The notes: a model not told the origin generated them from the sequence alone. DNA of 55,154 nt from Heliophilum fasciatum (GCF_004341395.1 NZ_SLXT01000021.1:1-55154); one strand, 5' to 3'. Positions 24,498-33,486 are shown, numbered from the stretch's first letter. Translations and numbers: made by a program.

Positions 24498-26684
24498 TTA
24501 TGGATAGATTTTAATGTTATTTTTTAACTTCGGCAAGCTGTTTGTCTCAGTTATTAACTTAATAACACTTGTATGAATATTAGGATCCTGGCTTGATGTT
24601 ATTTCTCCAGTTACCTTCCTATAATAGTAACCTCTTTCTTTAGATACCATTCCCACTTTTATGCCCGTAGGTAGTCCTAATAGCTTACTTTTCAATGAAT
24701 CATTTAACAAGTGCTTTCCTTTTACTTCCAACGCAAGTAACCAACCGTTAGGTAGCCAAACAAGGAAGTCGGGATAAAAGTGTCTACTTCCATCTTCAGA
24801 GGGAGAAGGTAAAGGTATTGAAAAAGAAGACATTCTTACCTGATTTCTAACCCACGGGAAACCTGTAGATTCTATAGCATTGGCCGCTTCAATTTCATCA
24901 TTATTTAGAGCGGAGTACCACTCGTGTAATGCATTATTAAAAAAAACTTTATTTACTGGTCTTAATTCTATATCTCCTACTATTGGAATAGGAAACTTAA
25001 ATTTTTCTATCTCTATATCTACACAATTATCATAAATCGGAATTAATCTATTTACTGCACGCTCATGTGCCTCTTTTTCAGCACGACTCCCTCTTGAGAA
25101 ACTCTGCTTCCATTCCTTCTCACTAAGCCATTCAGTGTCTATTTGTGGCCATATTTGTGGGTTTCTTTCATCTAAAGCTTCTCTGACAGCATCCATAAGA
25201 GTAATCCTTATACTCTGTCCAAACTGCTGTTCCTCAATTGGCCCTATTAAACATCCATCACCAGTTGCTACTTTTTGAACTACTGCTTTTCCTTCACTGC
25301 TACACCACTCTTTAGGCATGCCTCCAGGAATAGGAATTTCTTTTGTTGCATTTTTAATATCGTTTAATCTTTTCTCTATCGTTAACCTTAAAGAAGGTAG
25401 CCTTTTATATTCTTTCGCAGGAACTTTAATAGGTTCTTCTTTCGGTTTAACAACCTTTATATTGACAACGCCTTCCCTTTCTAGATAAGTTTGAACATCG
25501 GAAATTATTTTTTCATAATTACCATTAAGGCAGTTCAAAACAAAGAATGCTGTGTTTAATATTTCATTATCAAAATGGTTCCCCATTGGTTGCCTTAATA
25601 CCCGTCCAATTATTTGAGTTATTCTATTAGTTGAATTCGTATCTTGATCTATATAGGCAAGGTATACCTCCGGATCGTCCCAACCTTCCTGCAAACGTTT
25701 ATTAAAAATAATATGCTTATAATGTTTTCCTTCCATATCCTCAAGTGTTTCAGCATACAGTACCCCTCTCGGTAGTATAGCTGTTTTGCTTTTTTTTGTA
25801 GCTAATACTATGGTAGAGGGACTAACCCCTAATCGTATAAGGGCGTCCATTATCTGATACGGACGTTCTTTTGAATCCTCCACTACATATATGATTTTTG
25901 GGTTAATATTTGAATTCACCAAGCGTTCTTCAAGATGTTTTAGTTTTTCTAAAGCGATTTCTATTCTAGTTTCCCAGTTGTGTCTGTAATCTCCTATTTC
26001 AAGGGTCGTCTTTAATAGTCCATGATCTACTATTCTTTTAGCTGGAATATGTATAGGTTCTATTGGCCACGGCTTCAGTTGATCTGGAAGTGGACTTGCT
26101 GAAGCAATCAAATATGCAGAAGGATTTAACTCGCCAAGTCGATCTAATTGTGCTACAGATGCATTATGGCCTTCATCATAGACTATGATCAATGGTCTCC
26201 TTCTCATATTTTTTAGAAGAACCCAAAAACTATCCCCGCCATCTTGTGTAGCTTTTGTTAATTTTAATGATTCTTTATCGCCTCTATTCCATAAACCAGT
26301 CGTAGCTACAATAATATCTAATCCTTCATTCTTTTCTATAATATCTGTTTTTATATCATCTGATAAATTTGAGGCTTCATAAACATCCGCATGGGACAAC
26401 AATGTATTATATTTTCCTAGTAAGTTTATAAATGTTTGTTTAACCACAAAAGATAAGGGTGTTGTCCATAGAACAATCGCTCCTGGTTCAACAGGAAGAC
26501 TTCCAAGAAATTTAGCCATAATAGGCGTTTTTCCGCCCCCGGTGATTACCTTTAATTGCAAAACACACGTTTTTTCATCCTTAGTAGGATGGCCCCCCTG
26601 TACTCTCCAAAAAGGATTATATTGTCTTAAACCATTATACAAATGTCGTACAGCTTCTTCCTGAAAGTCTTTTAACGTAAACAT
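24498..26684 (-). CDS. Type III restriction enzyme, Res subunit
   Basis: This 728-residue helicase-nuclease is AT-rich in codon use, unlike the phage genes around it. Helicase motifs appear in order: Walker A ITGGGKTPIM (about 47-56), VYDEGHN (DEAD-like), SASPLP (motif III), EGWDDPEVYLAYID and IGRVLRQP (motifs V-VI). The C-terminus has a PD-(D/E)XK nuclease: YPDFLVWLPNGWLLALEVKG. It needs the Mod subunit for recognition and cuts after translocation between two head-to-head sites. It starts 14 bp after the mod stop, so the two form one operon. Confidence 0.92.
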   Translation of the reverse strand: MFTLKDFQEEAVRHLYNGLRQYNPFWRVQGGHPTKDEKTCVLQLKVITGGGKTPIMAKFLGSLPVEPGAIVLWTTPLSFVVKQTFINLLGKYNTLLSHADVYEASNLSDDIKTDIIEKNEGLDIIVATTGLWNRGDKESLKLTKATQDGGDSFWVLLKNMRRRPLIIVYDEGHNASVAQLDRLGELNPSAYLIASASPLPDQLKPWPIEPIHIPAKRIVDHGLLKTTLEIGDYRHNWETRIEIALEKLKHLEERLVNSNINPKIIYVVEDSKERPYQIMDALIRLGVSPSTIVLATKKSKTAILPRGVLYAETLEDMEGKHYKHIIFNKRLQEGWDDPEVYLAYIDQDTNSTNRITQIIGRVLRQPMGNHFDNEILNTAFFVLNCLNGNYEKIISDVQTYLEREGVVNIKVVKPKEEPIKVPAKEYKRLPSLRLTIEKRLNDIKNATKEIPIPGGMPKEWCSSEGKAVVQKVATGDGCLIGPIEEQQFGQSIRITLMDAVREALDERNPQIWPQIDTEWLSEKEWKQSFSRGSRAEKEAHERAVNRLIPIYDNCVDIEIEKFKFPIPIVGDIELRPVNKVFFNNALHEWYSALNNDEIEAANAIESTGFPWVRNQVRMSSFSIPLPSPSEDGSRHFYPDFLVWLPNGWLLALEVKGKHLLNDSLKSKLLGLPTGIKVGMVSKERGYYYRKVTGEITSSQDPNIHTSVIKLITETNSLPKLKNNIKIYP

Positions 26685-26698
26685 TGGATCCTCCTAAA

Positions 26699-28288
26699 TT
26701 AATACTTAAGCCGTTGTAGAATTTTGTCCGGTATCTTTTGAAATTCAAATGATATTCCATCGGGGGCTACTGTTGTGCTTTTCGCATATATTCGTACTGT
26801 TCCTTGACACTCCGATTTGTAAGCCTCTTCGTATATAAAATCTAAATCCTTACTAGTCATTCCTGAATTTTTCCCATTCCAAACTAATGCAATACCTCTT
26901 CCGTTTCTAGCTTTACCAAATAGGTATTTATTGGTAGGAAGCTCTTTAACACCCTCTAAATCGTCCGTATCTAATATTAGTTCAATGATTTCTTCACGTT
27001 GCATTTGTAGAATTGCTTCTGCATCAACCTTAGAAGTTATTCTTTTAAACGTAAATCCTCCTGGTATAGGACTTACTTTTCCTTTAGCCCATTCACCAGT
27101 AATTACACGTTTTATTCTTTCTGCTGTTAGTGTTAAGCAGAAATTATCTTTGCCGTTTCCATTTTCCACTAAGATAAATCTTCTATTTCCACCATCTTCA
27201 CTATTTAATTGTAATGTTGCTTGCCCAGTTGTTCCGCTACCAGCAAATACGTCCATAACAATACCGTCATCAATACCTGCAATCTGTATTAGATACTTTA
27301 TTAGTTCTACCGGTTTAGGAGTATCAAAAACCTTACTTCCCATGATTTCTTTTAGAGCTTTAGTTCCATCAGCATTAGTACCGAATTCAGTTAAAATACT
27401 TCTATAAGGAATATATCTCTTGTCGTTAGTCCTTATTTTTTCGTAAGCAACGTATGTAGAATTATCCCTTTTTACGAATTCTACATCCCCATTATTAACA
27501 GCTTTCAGTAGATTATCTTTTTTCCACCGCCACCGACCTTCAGTGCCATCATTTCTAATAGGCCAAACATCTACGCCATCAGGACCTGGTATAGGAAACC
27601 ACATCGTTTTTCGGTCTTCTCGCCTCGAACCTGCACCCCATTTATTTAACTCCCTACCACGCCTGTAGGGACCTTTTTCGTCACTCAAATTTAATTCATA
27701 TTCTTCCATTTCCCTTTTCTTAAAGTTACACTTATCAATTTTTCGAGCATAACACAAAATATATTCGTGTTCAGTGACAATATTTGATTCTCCACTTCCA
27801 CCCCCTTTTTTTGAATGATAAACCATAATTCCAATTTTATTTTGAGGACCAAAAACTTCATCCATTAGTAGTCCAAGTCTATAGATCTCCCTATCATCTA
27901 TAGAGACAAAAATAACCCCGTCCTGAGTAAGAAATCTTCTAAGCATTTTTAATCTGGGATACATAAATTTTATCCATTTTGTATGACGTCCTCCGTCATC
28001 TTCTCCTACCCATTCTCCTGGACCTTCATCGTTCCAATCATCCTTGTATCTAAAATCTTTATTCCCGGTATTATAAGGTGGATCAATGTAAATTAATTGG
28101 ACTTTTCCTTTATATTTTGGCAATAAAGAAACCATAACATGTAGATTGTCACCTTCAACAATAAGATTATCTTTATACTCGACTGATCCAAATGAATCTC
28201 CTCTCGTTAACTTTCTAGGAGTAATTAGTACCCTTTGTCCTGATTCTTTTCCATCCCAAATTAACGAGATTCCAACTTTATTAGACAT
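26699..28288 (-). CDS. Type III DNA methyltransferase, Mod subunit
   Basis: This 529-residue adenine-N6 methyltransferase of the beta class has DPPYNTGNKDFRYKDDW (motif IV) at about 70-86 and the SAM-binding motif DVFAGSGTTGQA further on (about 345-356), in the order IV then I. The middle (about 150-320) is the target-recognition region. It methylates one strand of an asymmetric site to protect host and phage DNA, and forms a complex with Res. The start at 28288 follows AAAGGTGAT; the longer frame to 28342 lacks a site. Its AT-rich codon use contrasts with the flanking phage genes. Confidence 0.92.
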   Translation of the reverse strand: MSNKVGISLIWDGKESGQRVLITPRKLTRGDSFGSVEYKDNLIVEGDNLHVMVSLLPKYKGKVQLIYIDPPYNTGNKDFRYKDDWNDEGPGEWVGEDDGGRHTKWIKFMYPRLKMLRRFLTQDGVIFVSIDDREIYRLGLLMDEVFGPQNKIGIMVYHSKKGGGSGESNIVTEHEYILCYARKIDKCNFKKREMEEYELNLSDEKGPYRRGRELNKWGAGSRREDRKTMWFPIPGPDGVDVWPIRNDGTEGRWRWKKDNLLKAVNNGDVEFVKRDNSTYVAYEKIRTNDKRYIPYRSILTEFGTNADGTKALKEIMGSKVFDTPKPVELIKYLIQIAGIDDGIVMDVFAGSGTTGQATLQLNSEDGGNRRFILVENGNGKDNFCLTLTAERIKRVITGEWAKGKVSPIPGGFTFKRITSKVDAEAILQMQREEIIELILDTDDLEGVKELPTNKYLFGKARNGRGIALVWNGKNSGMTSKDLDFIYEEAYKSECQGTVRIYAKSTTVAPDGISFEFQKIPDKILQRLKY

Positions 28289-28572
28289 AGATATAATCAC
28301 CTTTCTAAAAAAAACAAATAATATTAATTTATTACTAGCCAAATTATTTCCTGTAAAAATGTTTGATATATCGTTCTACACATGAAAGCAAAATCCTTCT
28401 AGTGATTTATAAAATTTTAAAAATTTTTCTCTTATTTCCTGGTTTTTACTTGTTCAGGGATTTAACTGCCACAAATGTATCACCTCATAATTTTATTATT
28501 CCCCAGTATATTACACCTCTCTGTATAATTTTGTATAGAGCTCTTAATCGCCAACAAATGTTTTTAGACAAA
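28289..28572 (-). promoter_or_regulatory. AT-rich promoter region of the mod-res operon
   Basis: On the minus strand TTTACA, a 17-bp spacer and TAATAA occur about 40 bp before the mod ribosome site and could be the promoter. A small dyad CTCTGTATA / TATAGAG (near 28529-28550) lies next to the integrase stop. No gene was seen in this AT-rich spacer. Confidence 0.4.
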
Positions 28573-29496
28573 TCAAGTCCATTCTAGTTCATTCACCGCA
28601 GTCGCCAGATCGTCAGGGCCAGGCTGGGTATAAATAATCGTCGTTGCTATACAAGGATCGCCGTTCGCCTTTTGGTGCCCCATCAGCCGGGCCACCACGT
28701 CCAACGGAATCTTCCGGCTTGCCAGTTCATGCCCGAAGGTATGCCGCAGGCTATGGCAAGTAAGATGATCAATCCCTGTCATATCTTTGTACTTGTTGAT
28801 AATCACCTGGGCTGCTCTTGTGGTCATTTGGGGCGATCTATTCGTAAAGAAAAGGTAGTCATCGGCCTGCCGTGGGAATTCCGCTAGGTACGTCACCAGC
28901 ACCTTCCGCACATCGTTATTTAACGGAATCTCCCGGTACTTGCCCCCCTTACCGTTGCGAACGATCAAGAGTCCTTTACGATCAGACAGGCTTATATCAG
29001 ACATTCGCACGTTCACCGCTTCATTCACCCGCAGCCCCGTATGTAAGAAAACTGTTATCAACGCCAGATCCCGCAGGTTGCCCTGTTGTCGAACGGTACG
29101 CACCAGCATGTTCTGTTCATTGCGGGACAGCCACTTTATGTTCTGGGCCGGTGTCGGCACGTTCTCCACGTCAGCGGCAGGGTTGTCCGGTATATCGCCG
29201 CGTTTGACGTAGAATTCAAAGATCACCCGTAGCTGAGTTATGGTCAGGGCCACAGTACGGGGTTTGTAATGATTTCCAGCCCACCTTTTGAAACGTGATA
29301 CGTCCGATTGAAGCACTAACCCCAACCCTCGGGGTGCCCCCTGGGGGTGTGGTGGGGGTGCGGCTTTCCATGATTCCGTCGCGTCCCGTTCACGGTCGAA
29401 CCATTTACTGAACCGCTGCCATGTTGCTTTGTACTGTTGGATCGTTAATGGACTTTTCCCCCGCTGTTCCAAGTCTGCTATGAATTGTTCAATCAT
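28573..29496 (-). CDS. Tyrosine recombinase / phage integrase
   Basis: This roughly 307-residue enzyme has an N-terminal SAM-like core-binding domain (FIADLEQRGKSPLTIQQYKA) and a catalytic domain with Arg in HTGLRVNEAV, a Lys-containing beta hairpin (NGKGGKYREI), HSLRHTFGHEL (HxxR), LMGHQ and the nucleophile Tyr in IYTQPG. It catalyses site-specific integration and excision. A Pro/Gly-rich loop (APPPHPQGAPRGLG) interrupts the N-terminal domain. The start is uncertain: 29496 follows a weak GGAAGG; 29526 is possible. GC-rich, like the phage genes, so it belongs to the prophage rather than to the RM insert. Confidence 0.9.
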   Translation of the reverse strand: MIEQFIADLEQRGKSPLTIQQYKATWQRFSKWFDRERDATESWKAAPPPHPQGAPRGLGLVLQSDVSRFKRWAGNHYKPRTVALTITQLRVIFEFYVKRGDIPDNPAADVENVPTPAQNIKWLSRNEQNMLVRTVRQQGNLRDLALITVFLHTGLRVNEAVNVRMSDISLSDRKGLLIVRNGKGGKYREIPLNNDVRKVLVTYLAEFPRQADDYLFFTNRSPQMTTRAAQVIINKYKDMTGIDHLTCHSLRHTFGHELASRKIPLDVVARLMGHQKANGDPCIATTIIYTQPGPDDLATAVNELEWT

Positions 29497-29525
29497 AAAA
29501 CGCCATCTACCCTTCCACGTTATCA

Positions 29526-29608
29526 ATATGTGATCAAATATTCCGGAGATAACGGGGCCAATTTATTAGGGTTCCGGTCTTTATTATACCATATTTGATC
29601 GCATATTC
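29526..29608. promoter_or_regulatory. Paired inverted repeats upstream of integrase
   Basis: ATATGTGATCAAATATTC (29526-29543) is repeated inverted as CCATATTTGATCGCATAT (29589-29606), 15 of 16 core bases matching, separated by about 45 bp. Spacing and position suggest a regulator or integrase binding site controlling int. Nothing coding is seen from here to 29762. Confidence 0.5.
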
Positions 29609-29768
29609 TAAAGAAGAACGAATAAGCACTTAAGCCTTCGGTCCAGTGATAACTTGCAACGGCAGGGCCAGCAGCAAGTCCGTGATTATCCATACCAAGG
29701 CTGTAACAGGCCGGGCCAATCACGATAAGGACTGGGGAATGTATAAGTCACCAAGAAAAAAAAATAAG

Positions 29769-29796
29769 GGCAGCCGCCCGAAAAGGGGAAGCTGCC
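29769..29796 (-). terminator. Terminator after small terminase
   Basis: GGCAGC / GCTGCC bracket a 16-nt GC-rich loop, and the minus strand continues CTTATTTTTTTTT. It directly follows the stop of the small terminase gene. Confidence 0.8.
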
Positions 29797-29800
29797 GTGA

Positions 29801-30235
29801 TTATTCACCCAGGGCCTTTTTCAGTTCTTCGATTTCCGCTGCCAGGGCTTCATCCGATCTGTTATCCTCAACGGTTGCCGTGATCTCCTTCACGTCTGTT
29901 AGCTTGCCCCGGTTCTTCAGCAGCAGTTCAAGGGCTTTCAGTTGGGTCTTTTCGTTATCGGCTCGTACTAGGCCACGTAGCCGCACGTAGGCTTCAGTAA
30001 TGAAATCCTCCATCAAGAGGTCGGCAAGGTAATTTTGATAGGCCAGGAATTCCGGGTCTTGCTTCCAGCGGTAAATTGTCCGTTCACTTACCCCAACCTG
30101 TTCCGCGATCTCAGCGATGGTCAGCCTGCCGTCCAGTTCATTGCCCACAAAAAGTTCCGCTGCCTTCGCCTGCTCGGGGGCCACAGCGAATGCAGCACGT
30201 CCATTTCTGCCACTCTTAACCTTTCTCTCTGCCAT
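29801..30235 (-). CDS. Terminase small subunit (HTH type)
   Basis: This 144-residue protein has a basic N-terminus (AERKVKSGRNGR) and a helix-turn-helix, LTIAEIAEQVGVSERTIYRWK (phBC6A51-like), that should bind the pac or cos region. A coiled oligomerisation part follows (KTQLKALELLLKNRGKL), with an acidic C-terminus (EEIEELKKALGE-like) that contacts the large subunit. The start at 30235 follows GGGAGGTGAT. It starts the late gene direction, but an integrase and an RM operon separate it from the large subunit. Confidence 0.85.
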   Translation of the reverse strand: MAERKVKSGRNGRAAFAVAPEQAKAAELFVGNELDGRLTIAEIAEQVGVSERTIYRWKQDPEFLAYQNYLADLLMEDFITEAYVRLRGLVRADNEKTQLKALELLLKNRGKLTDVKEITATVEDNRSDEALAAEIEELKKALGE

Positions 30236-30297
30236 GTTCTGATCACCTCCCGTTCGGAATTCTGATTTTTTCCTTCTATAAAACAGGCACAAAAAAA

Positions 30298-30316
30298 GGG
30301 CCGCGATATGCAGCCC
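30298..30316 (-). terminator. Hairpin with T-run upstream of small terminase
   Basis: GGGCTGCATATCGCGGCCC on the minus strand folds into a short stem followed by TTTTTTTG. It would stop minus-strand transcripts entering the small terminase gene from the spacer. Confidence 0.6.
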
Positions 30317-30586
30317 GTGTTTATGTCATATGCCGGTAAAAATCCTGCCCTATACGTTAAGCCTACGGTAAGTCCTTGATTGCCCACAGCAGCCACAGAA
30401 AGCCATCCTTAAGACCGTCCAGTATGGTCAGCCTACGGTTCAACAATAAAGCCCCCTGCCCTCTTACTCACTTATAGTATAGACCTAGAAGTATTCTTTA
30501 CAAGTCGGGGACGGGCTGCTTACAGTATATATACAGTAATAGATCAGTTATTACAGTTATACAATACATATCTTTATATATAAAAT

Positions 30587-30621
30587 ATGAACGGGGTGTT
30601 ATACAGAATGAACGGGGTGTT
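30587..30621. repeat. Two 21-bp iterons related to those in the initiator gene
   Basis: ATGAACGGGGTGTT starts at 30587 and again at 30608, exactly 21 bp apart. The initiator gene has the same core, ATGAACGGGGT, at 5371 plus 21-bp-spaced iterons. Read on the minus strand this stretch gives PVHILYIK, close to the initiator's PVHLVYTK but interrupted by stops, so it is either a relic of a second initiator gene or a second origin-like site. Confidence 0.55.
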
Positions 30622-30881
30622 TCACTTGGTATAACAGATTATCATTTTTGGATGTAAAGAATGTTCTTAATGCTATACCTTGAGTATCAACCTTAGAATA
30701 TCCCCATAAAAAACTTTGGCCAACCGTCGATTTCCTTCCTTGTCCGATTTTTTCGTTAATGTATATTTCATTAACCGGGGCAAATCATTCAGGACTATAC
30801 TAATTTTTTTATATAAATCCGGACTGTTTAATATAACATAAATAAAACACTATTAGTTTTTGGATTTTATTCTTGTTTGAT

Positions 30882-31841
30882 TTACGAATTGTGATGAAAT
30901 ATGGCCCTTCCGTATTTAGATGTAAAGTATTTAGATGTATAAATATCATCATAATTTTTTTGTTTCATCTTACATACTTCAGAATACAATTCAGATTCGG
31001 GTAGAATAGAATCTATGAATTCCCAATTATTTTTTTCTTGAATTATAATTACTTGGTAGTATTCTTCTCTTAAATTATTTGATATTGACTCATGGCTAGC
31101 AATTACTTTTTTAGCAGATTCACAGTTTCTTGTTTTGTAATCTTTACAGAAATCACAGTATCCCCAAGAACCATCATCGCATTTCCACCTATTTAATAAA
31201 GGAACCAATACGTTACTATAAAATATTAATTTTGGAGGATTTTCGAAGTCTATTATTGCTTTATTAATTTCACTAATTGCATCAGGATATTCCTCACATA
31301 TGGTAATAATTTTCGGTTTAACGCTAAAAAATTTTTCAATACCCCCGTATTTGGAAGATATGTATTCTAAGTAATTTTTTATTAACTTAGATGCCTGACT
31401 TAAACAGTCGTTATTTTTATCTACAAGTAAAAATCTAAATTCTATTGGTACTTTATAAGGCCAGGCTATATTGAGATCCGTTAGCACGAAGCCAGATATA
31501 ACTTGAAAATAATAGTCCAACGCGGCCAAAGAAGCCGTACCCGGACCACACCCAATATCTAGTATAGTAATTGTTCTAAAACCTCTACTTAATAAATCTT
31601 CGCCCTTTAATGAAATATCGTGCAACGTATGCTGTATTTTTAAAAAGTGTCTAGGAAAGTATTTCTTGAAGAAACCTTTAACATCATTTATATCATTAAT
31701 TGCTACATTATAAGTAAGTTGAGTATCATCATATGTTTCAATCTCTGAACGATACACATGCCTCATTTCAGGAGAAAGCTTCCATGCACCATTGTGGATT
31801 AGCCATCCTTCAACCTTTTCTAAAACTCTTTTATTAATCAT
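30882..31841 (-). CDS. Class I SAM-dependent methyltransferase with cysteine cluster
   Basis: This 319-residue, strongly AT-rich gene has a clear SAM-binding motif ILDIGCGPGTASLAALDYY (about 95-113) and a later LIFYSNVLVPLLNRW segment. A cysteine cluster follows, CDDGSWGYCDFCKDY with a further Cys eight residues on, likely a metal site. The GPGTA motif plus this Cys-rich insertion resembles Rsm22-like proteins, so an RNA or protein methylation role is possible. The gene sits 11 bp after the DUF1848 gene and is probably cotranscribed with it. The substrate is unknown. It could act in a phage-defence or modification pair. Confidence 0.65.
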   Translation of the reverse strand: MINKRVLEKVEGWLIHNGAWKLSPEMRHVYRSEIETYDDTQLTYNVAINDINDVKGFFKKYFPRHFLKIQHTLHDISLKGEDLLSRGFRTITILDIGCGPGTASLAALDYYFQVISGFVLTDLNIAWPYKVPIEFRFLLVDKNNDCLSQASKLIKNYLEYISSKYGGIEKFFSVKPKIITICEEYPDAISEINKAIIDFENPPKLIFYSNVLVPLLNRWKCDDGSWGYCDFCKDYKTRNCESAKKVIASHESISNNLREEYYQVIIIQEKNNWEFIDSILPESELYSEVCKMKQKNYDDIYTSKYFTSKYGRAIFHHNS

Positions 31842-31852
31842 TTATATCACCT

Positions 31853-32740
31853 TTAATCTATATATTGTGAATTTGCATAACAATAGTCACAACCGGTATA
31901 GCACTTTTTTGGGGGCCATCCACCTATATCAATTGAATGCGTACACCCACAAAGAGCTCTTTTCTTGGGTTGTTGTAATGATGTAACTTCCTTATCTGGA
32001 TGTAGTTGGCTTAGTAACTCACCGTCAATACACCTTGTCACTGGAAAGCCTTGTACACAACATGCTGATATAAGAATGTTATATTTATCTTCCAACTTTT
32101 TTAGCCATACTTTAGTTTTTTCACGTTCATCATTAGAAGGTGGGTAGATAGTACATCCTAAGTCTTTAAACCTTTTATCTACTTTTCTATGCATTCCATT
32201 CTCTAGAAAACTAAAACTGAAGTGCTTTATTCCATATCCTGAAGCTTTTTCTACGATATTTTCAAACAGAAAAAGACTATTAAATATTTTTTGGTTAAAA
32301 TCAATGATTCTTACTATAGGATCTATCCTCAATCTAATTCTTTGCGGGTTTTCTACTAATTGTATTAGACTTGGTATAGCATCTAAAGAATCAATATACG
32401 GAGGGCTATTGGGTTCAAGAACTAGTGGTTTTCCATCTTTCTTTGTTCCTAGTATCATTTCACCTAATCCGGTAATAGTTAACTGAATATACAATGGTAT
32501 ATTTCGTTTTTTTAGTTTCTCTAAGTATTCTAACAACGGGTTAGCTAACAATGCTCTAGGATGCTTGGTCCATAGAACTAAAGTATGAATATTCATACCT
32601 TTGACGTATCTTTTCTCAACTTCATCTATTAAATCTTTTGGATAATATTTAGGCATATCGGTCATTCTTGAAGCACTTAATATGATTTTGTTAGCTTCTT
32701 TTTTATTAGCGTCAATGGGCTTTCCGTCAAATATCGACAT
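31853..32740 (-). CDS. DUF1848-family radical-SAM-like protein
   Basis: This 295-residue protein begins SIFDGKPIDANKKEANKIIL followed by SASRMTDMPKYYPKDLIDEV, the typical DUF1848 opening. It ends with a C-terminal cysteine set: ALCGCTHSIDIGG then KKCYTGCDYCYAN, where CxxxCxxC followed by YA resembles a radical-SAM/spore-photoproduct-lyase-like iron-sulfur site placed at the C-terminus. The segment FHFSF/FSFLENGM-like core and RIRLRIDPIVRI fit a TIM-barrel. Function in this family is unproven. A run of ten G lies immediately upstream of the start, where a ribosome site would be. Confidence 0.75.
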   Translation of the reverse strand: MSIFDGKPIDANKKEANKIILSASRMTDMPKYYPKDLIDEVEKRYVKGMNIHTLVLWTKHPRALLANPLLEYLEKLKKRNIPLYIQLTITGLGEMILGTKKDGKPLVLEPNSPPYIDSLDAIPSLIQLVENPQRIRLRIDPIVRIIDFNQKIFNSLFLFENIVEKASGYGIKHFSFSFLENGMHRKVDKRFKDLGCTIYPPSNDEREKTKVWLKKLEDKYNILISACCVQGFPVTRCIDGELLSQLHPDKEVTSLQQPKKRALCGCTHSIDIGGWPPKKCYTGCDYCYANSQYID

Positions 32741-32742
32741 GG

Positions 32743-32752
32743 CCCCCCCCCC
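32743..32752 (-). repeat. Homopolymeric G10 tract at the ribosome site of the DUF1848 gene
   Basis: Ten consecutive C on the plus strand (G10 in the gene's sense) lie two bases before the ATG, in place of a normal ribosome site. Such tracts change length by slippage and can switch translation on or off. Confidence 0.6.
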
Positions 32753-32975
32753 AATCCTCAGTCGTAGTAAAACACGAGTATTTTATGCTACTAAATATAT
32801 AGTGTGCTATTGAGGGTATATAATTTCCAAATCTACCTTAAACGACAAATATATATACAATATTAATTGTTTTTACAGCGTAGACCCATTTTATACCAAC
32901 CCATTGCCTTTATACTTAGTCTCTGTCGATGCTTAATAAGTAGAACACGTCGTTATCTTTTAGATCATCTAATGT

Positions 32976-33179
32976 TTAATACTTTTGGTCCAACTCTTCA
33001 GCCACTTCACGCTTCCACAGAGTTCTTAAGATAAGGTATTGTGCCTGGTCACCGTTCTGTTTGGCCTTGTTCATTTCGATTTCTAGACGCTCTCTCTTCG
33101 AAAGGGCATCTCCTTTATCACTACAGCCGGGCAACATCAGAATACTGAGAAGTAAAAACGAGACCAATTTTAAATTCAT
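32976..33179 (-). CDS. Small lipoprotein
   Basis: This 67-residue protein has a signal peptide (KLVSFLLLSILMLPGC) whose LPGC is a good lipobox, so the mature part begins at Cys19 and would be anchored outside the membrane. The rest is charged and helical (KRERLEIEMNKAKQNGDQAQ). AGGTTTTTTTATG with GGAGG upstream supports the start. Function unknown. An intergenic stretch follows without genes to 33732. Confidence 0.7.
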   Translation of the reverse strand: MNLKLVSFLLLSILMLPGCSDKGDALSKRERLEIEMNKAKQNGDQAQYLILRTLWKREVAEELDQKY

Positions 33180-33486
33180 AAAAAAACCTCCGATTCAAGA
33201 AGTATCCAATAACATATTCTTGGAAGGAGGTGTTTTTCCTCTTCTCAAATTTAAACATAAGCCAAAGGGTTGACCCAGTAGCAGCCTTCTATTAATTGTC
33301 AGCTTTACTGACCTCCCCATATAAACCCATGCAAACTGGGTTTCCGTACGGATATACGGAGATCCGTAGTAGATCAGTAATTACGGTTTACAGTGTCTTA
33401 ATACCGGGCGTATGAGGGTATTAATTTTTTCGGATAAATTGGGTATGCATTTTCGTGAAGGTACCGTGGTTAGCGATAGCGGCAAT

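Larger units (their letters stand above)
30236..30881. other. Gene-free spacer between prophage and accessory region
   Basis: This 646-bp stretch has no convincing gene. It holds a terminator-like hairpin (30298-30316), two copies of AGCCTACGGT (30359-30368 and 30430-30439), and an AT-rich section with 21-bp iterons (30587-30621). From about 30520 on, it shares motifs (TTATTACAGTTA, ATGAACGGGGT) with the interior of the replication initiator gene at 5310-5390. Confidence 0.5.

Noticed and set aside
30121-30396. 91-codon minus-strand frame overlapping the small terminase start
   Set aside because: It is in another frame of the small terminase gene and runs through a terminator hairpin.
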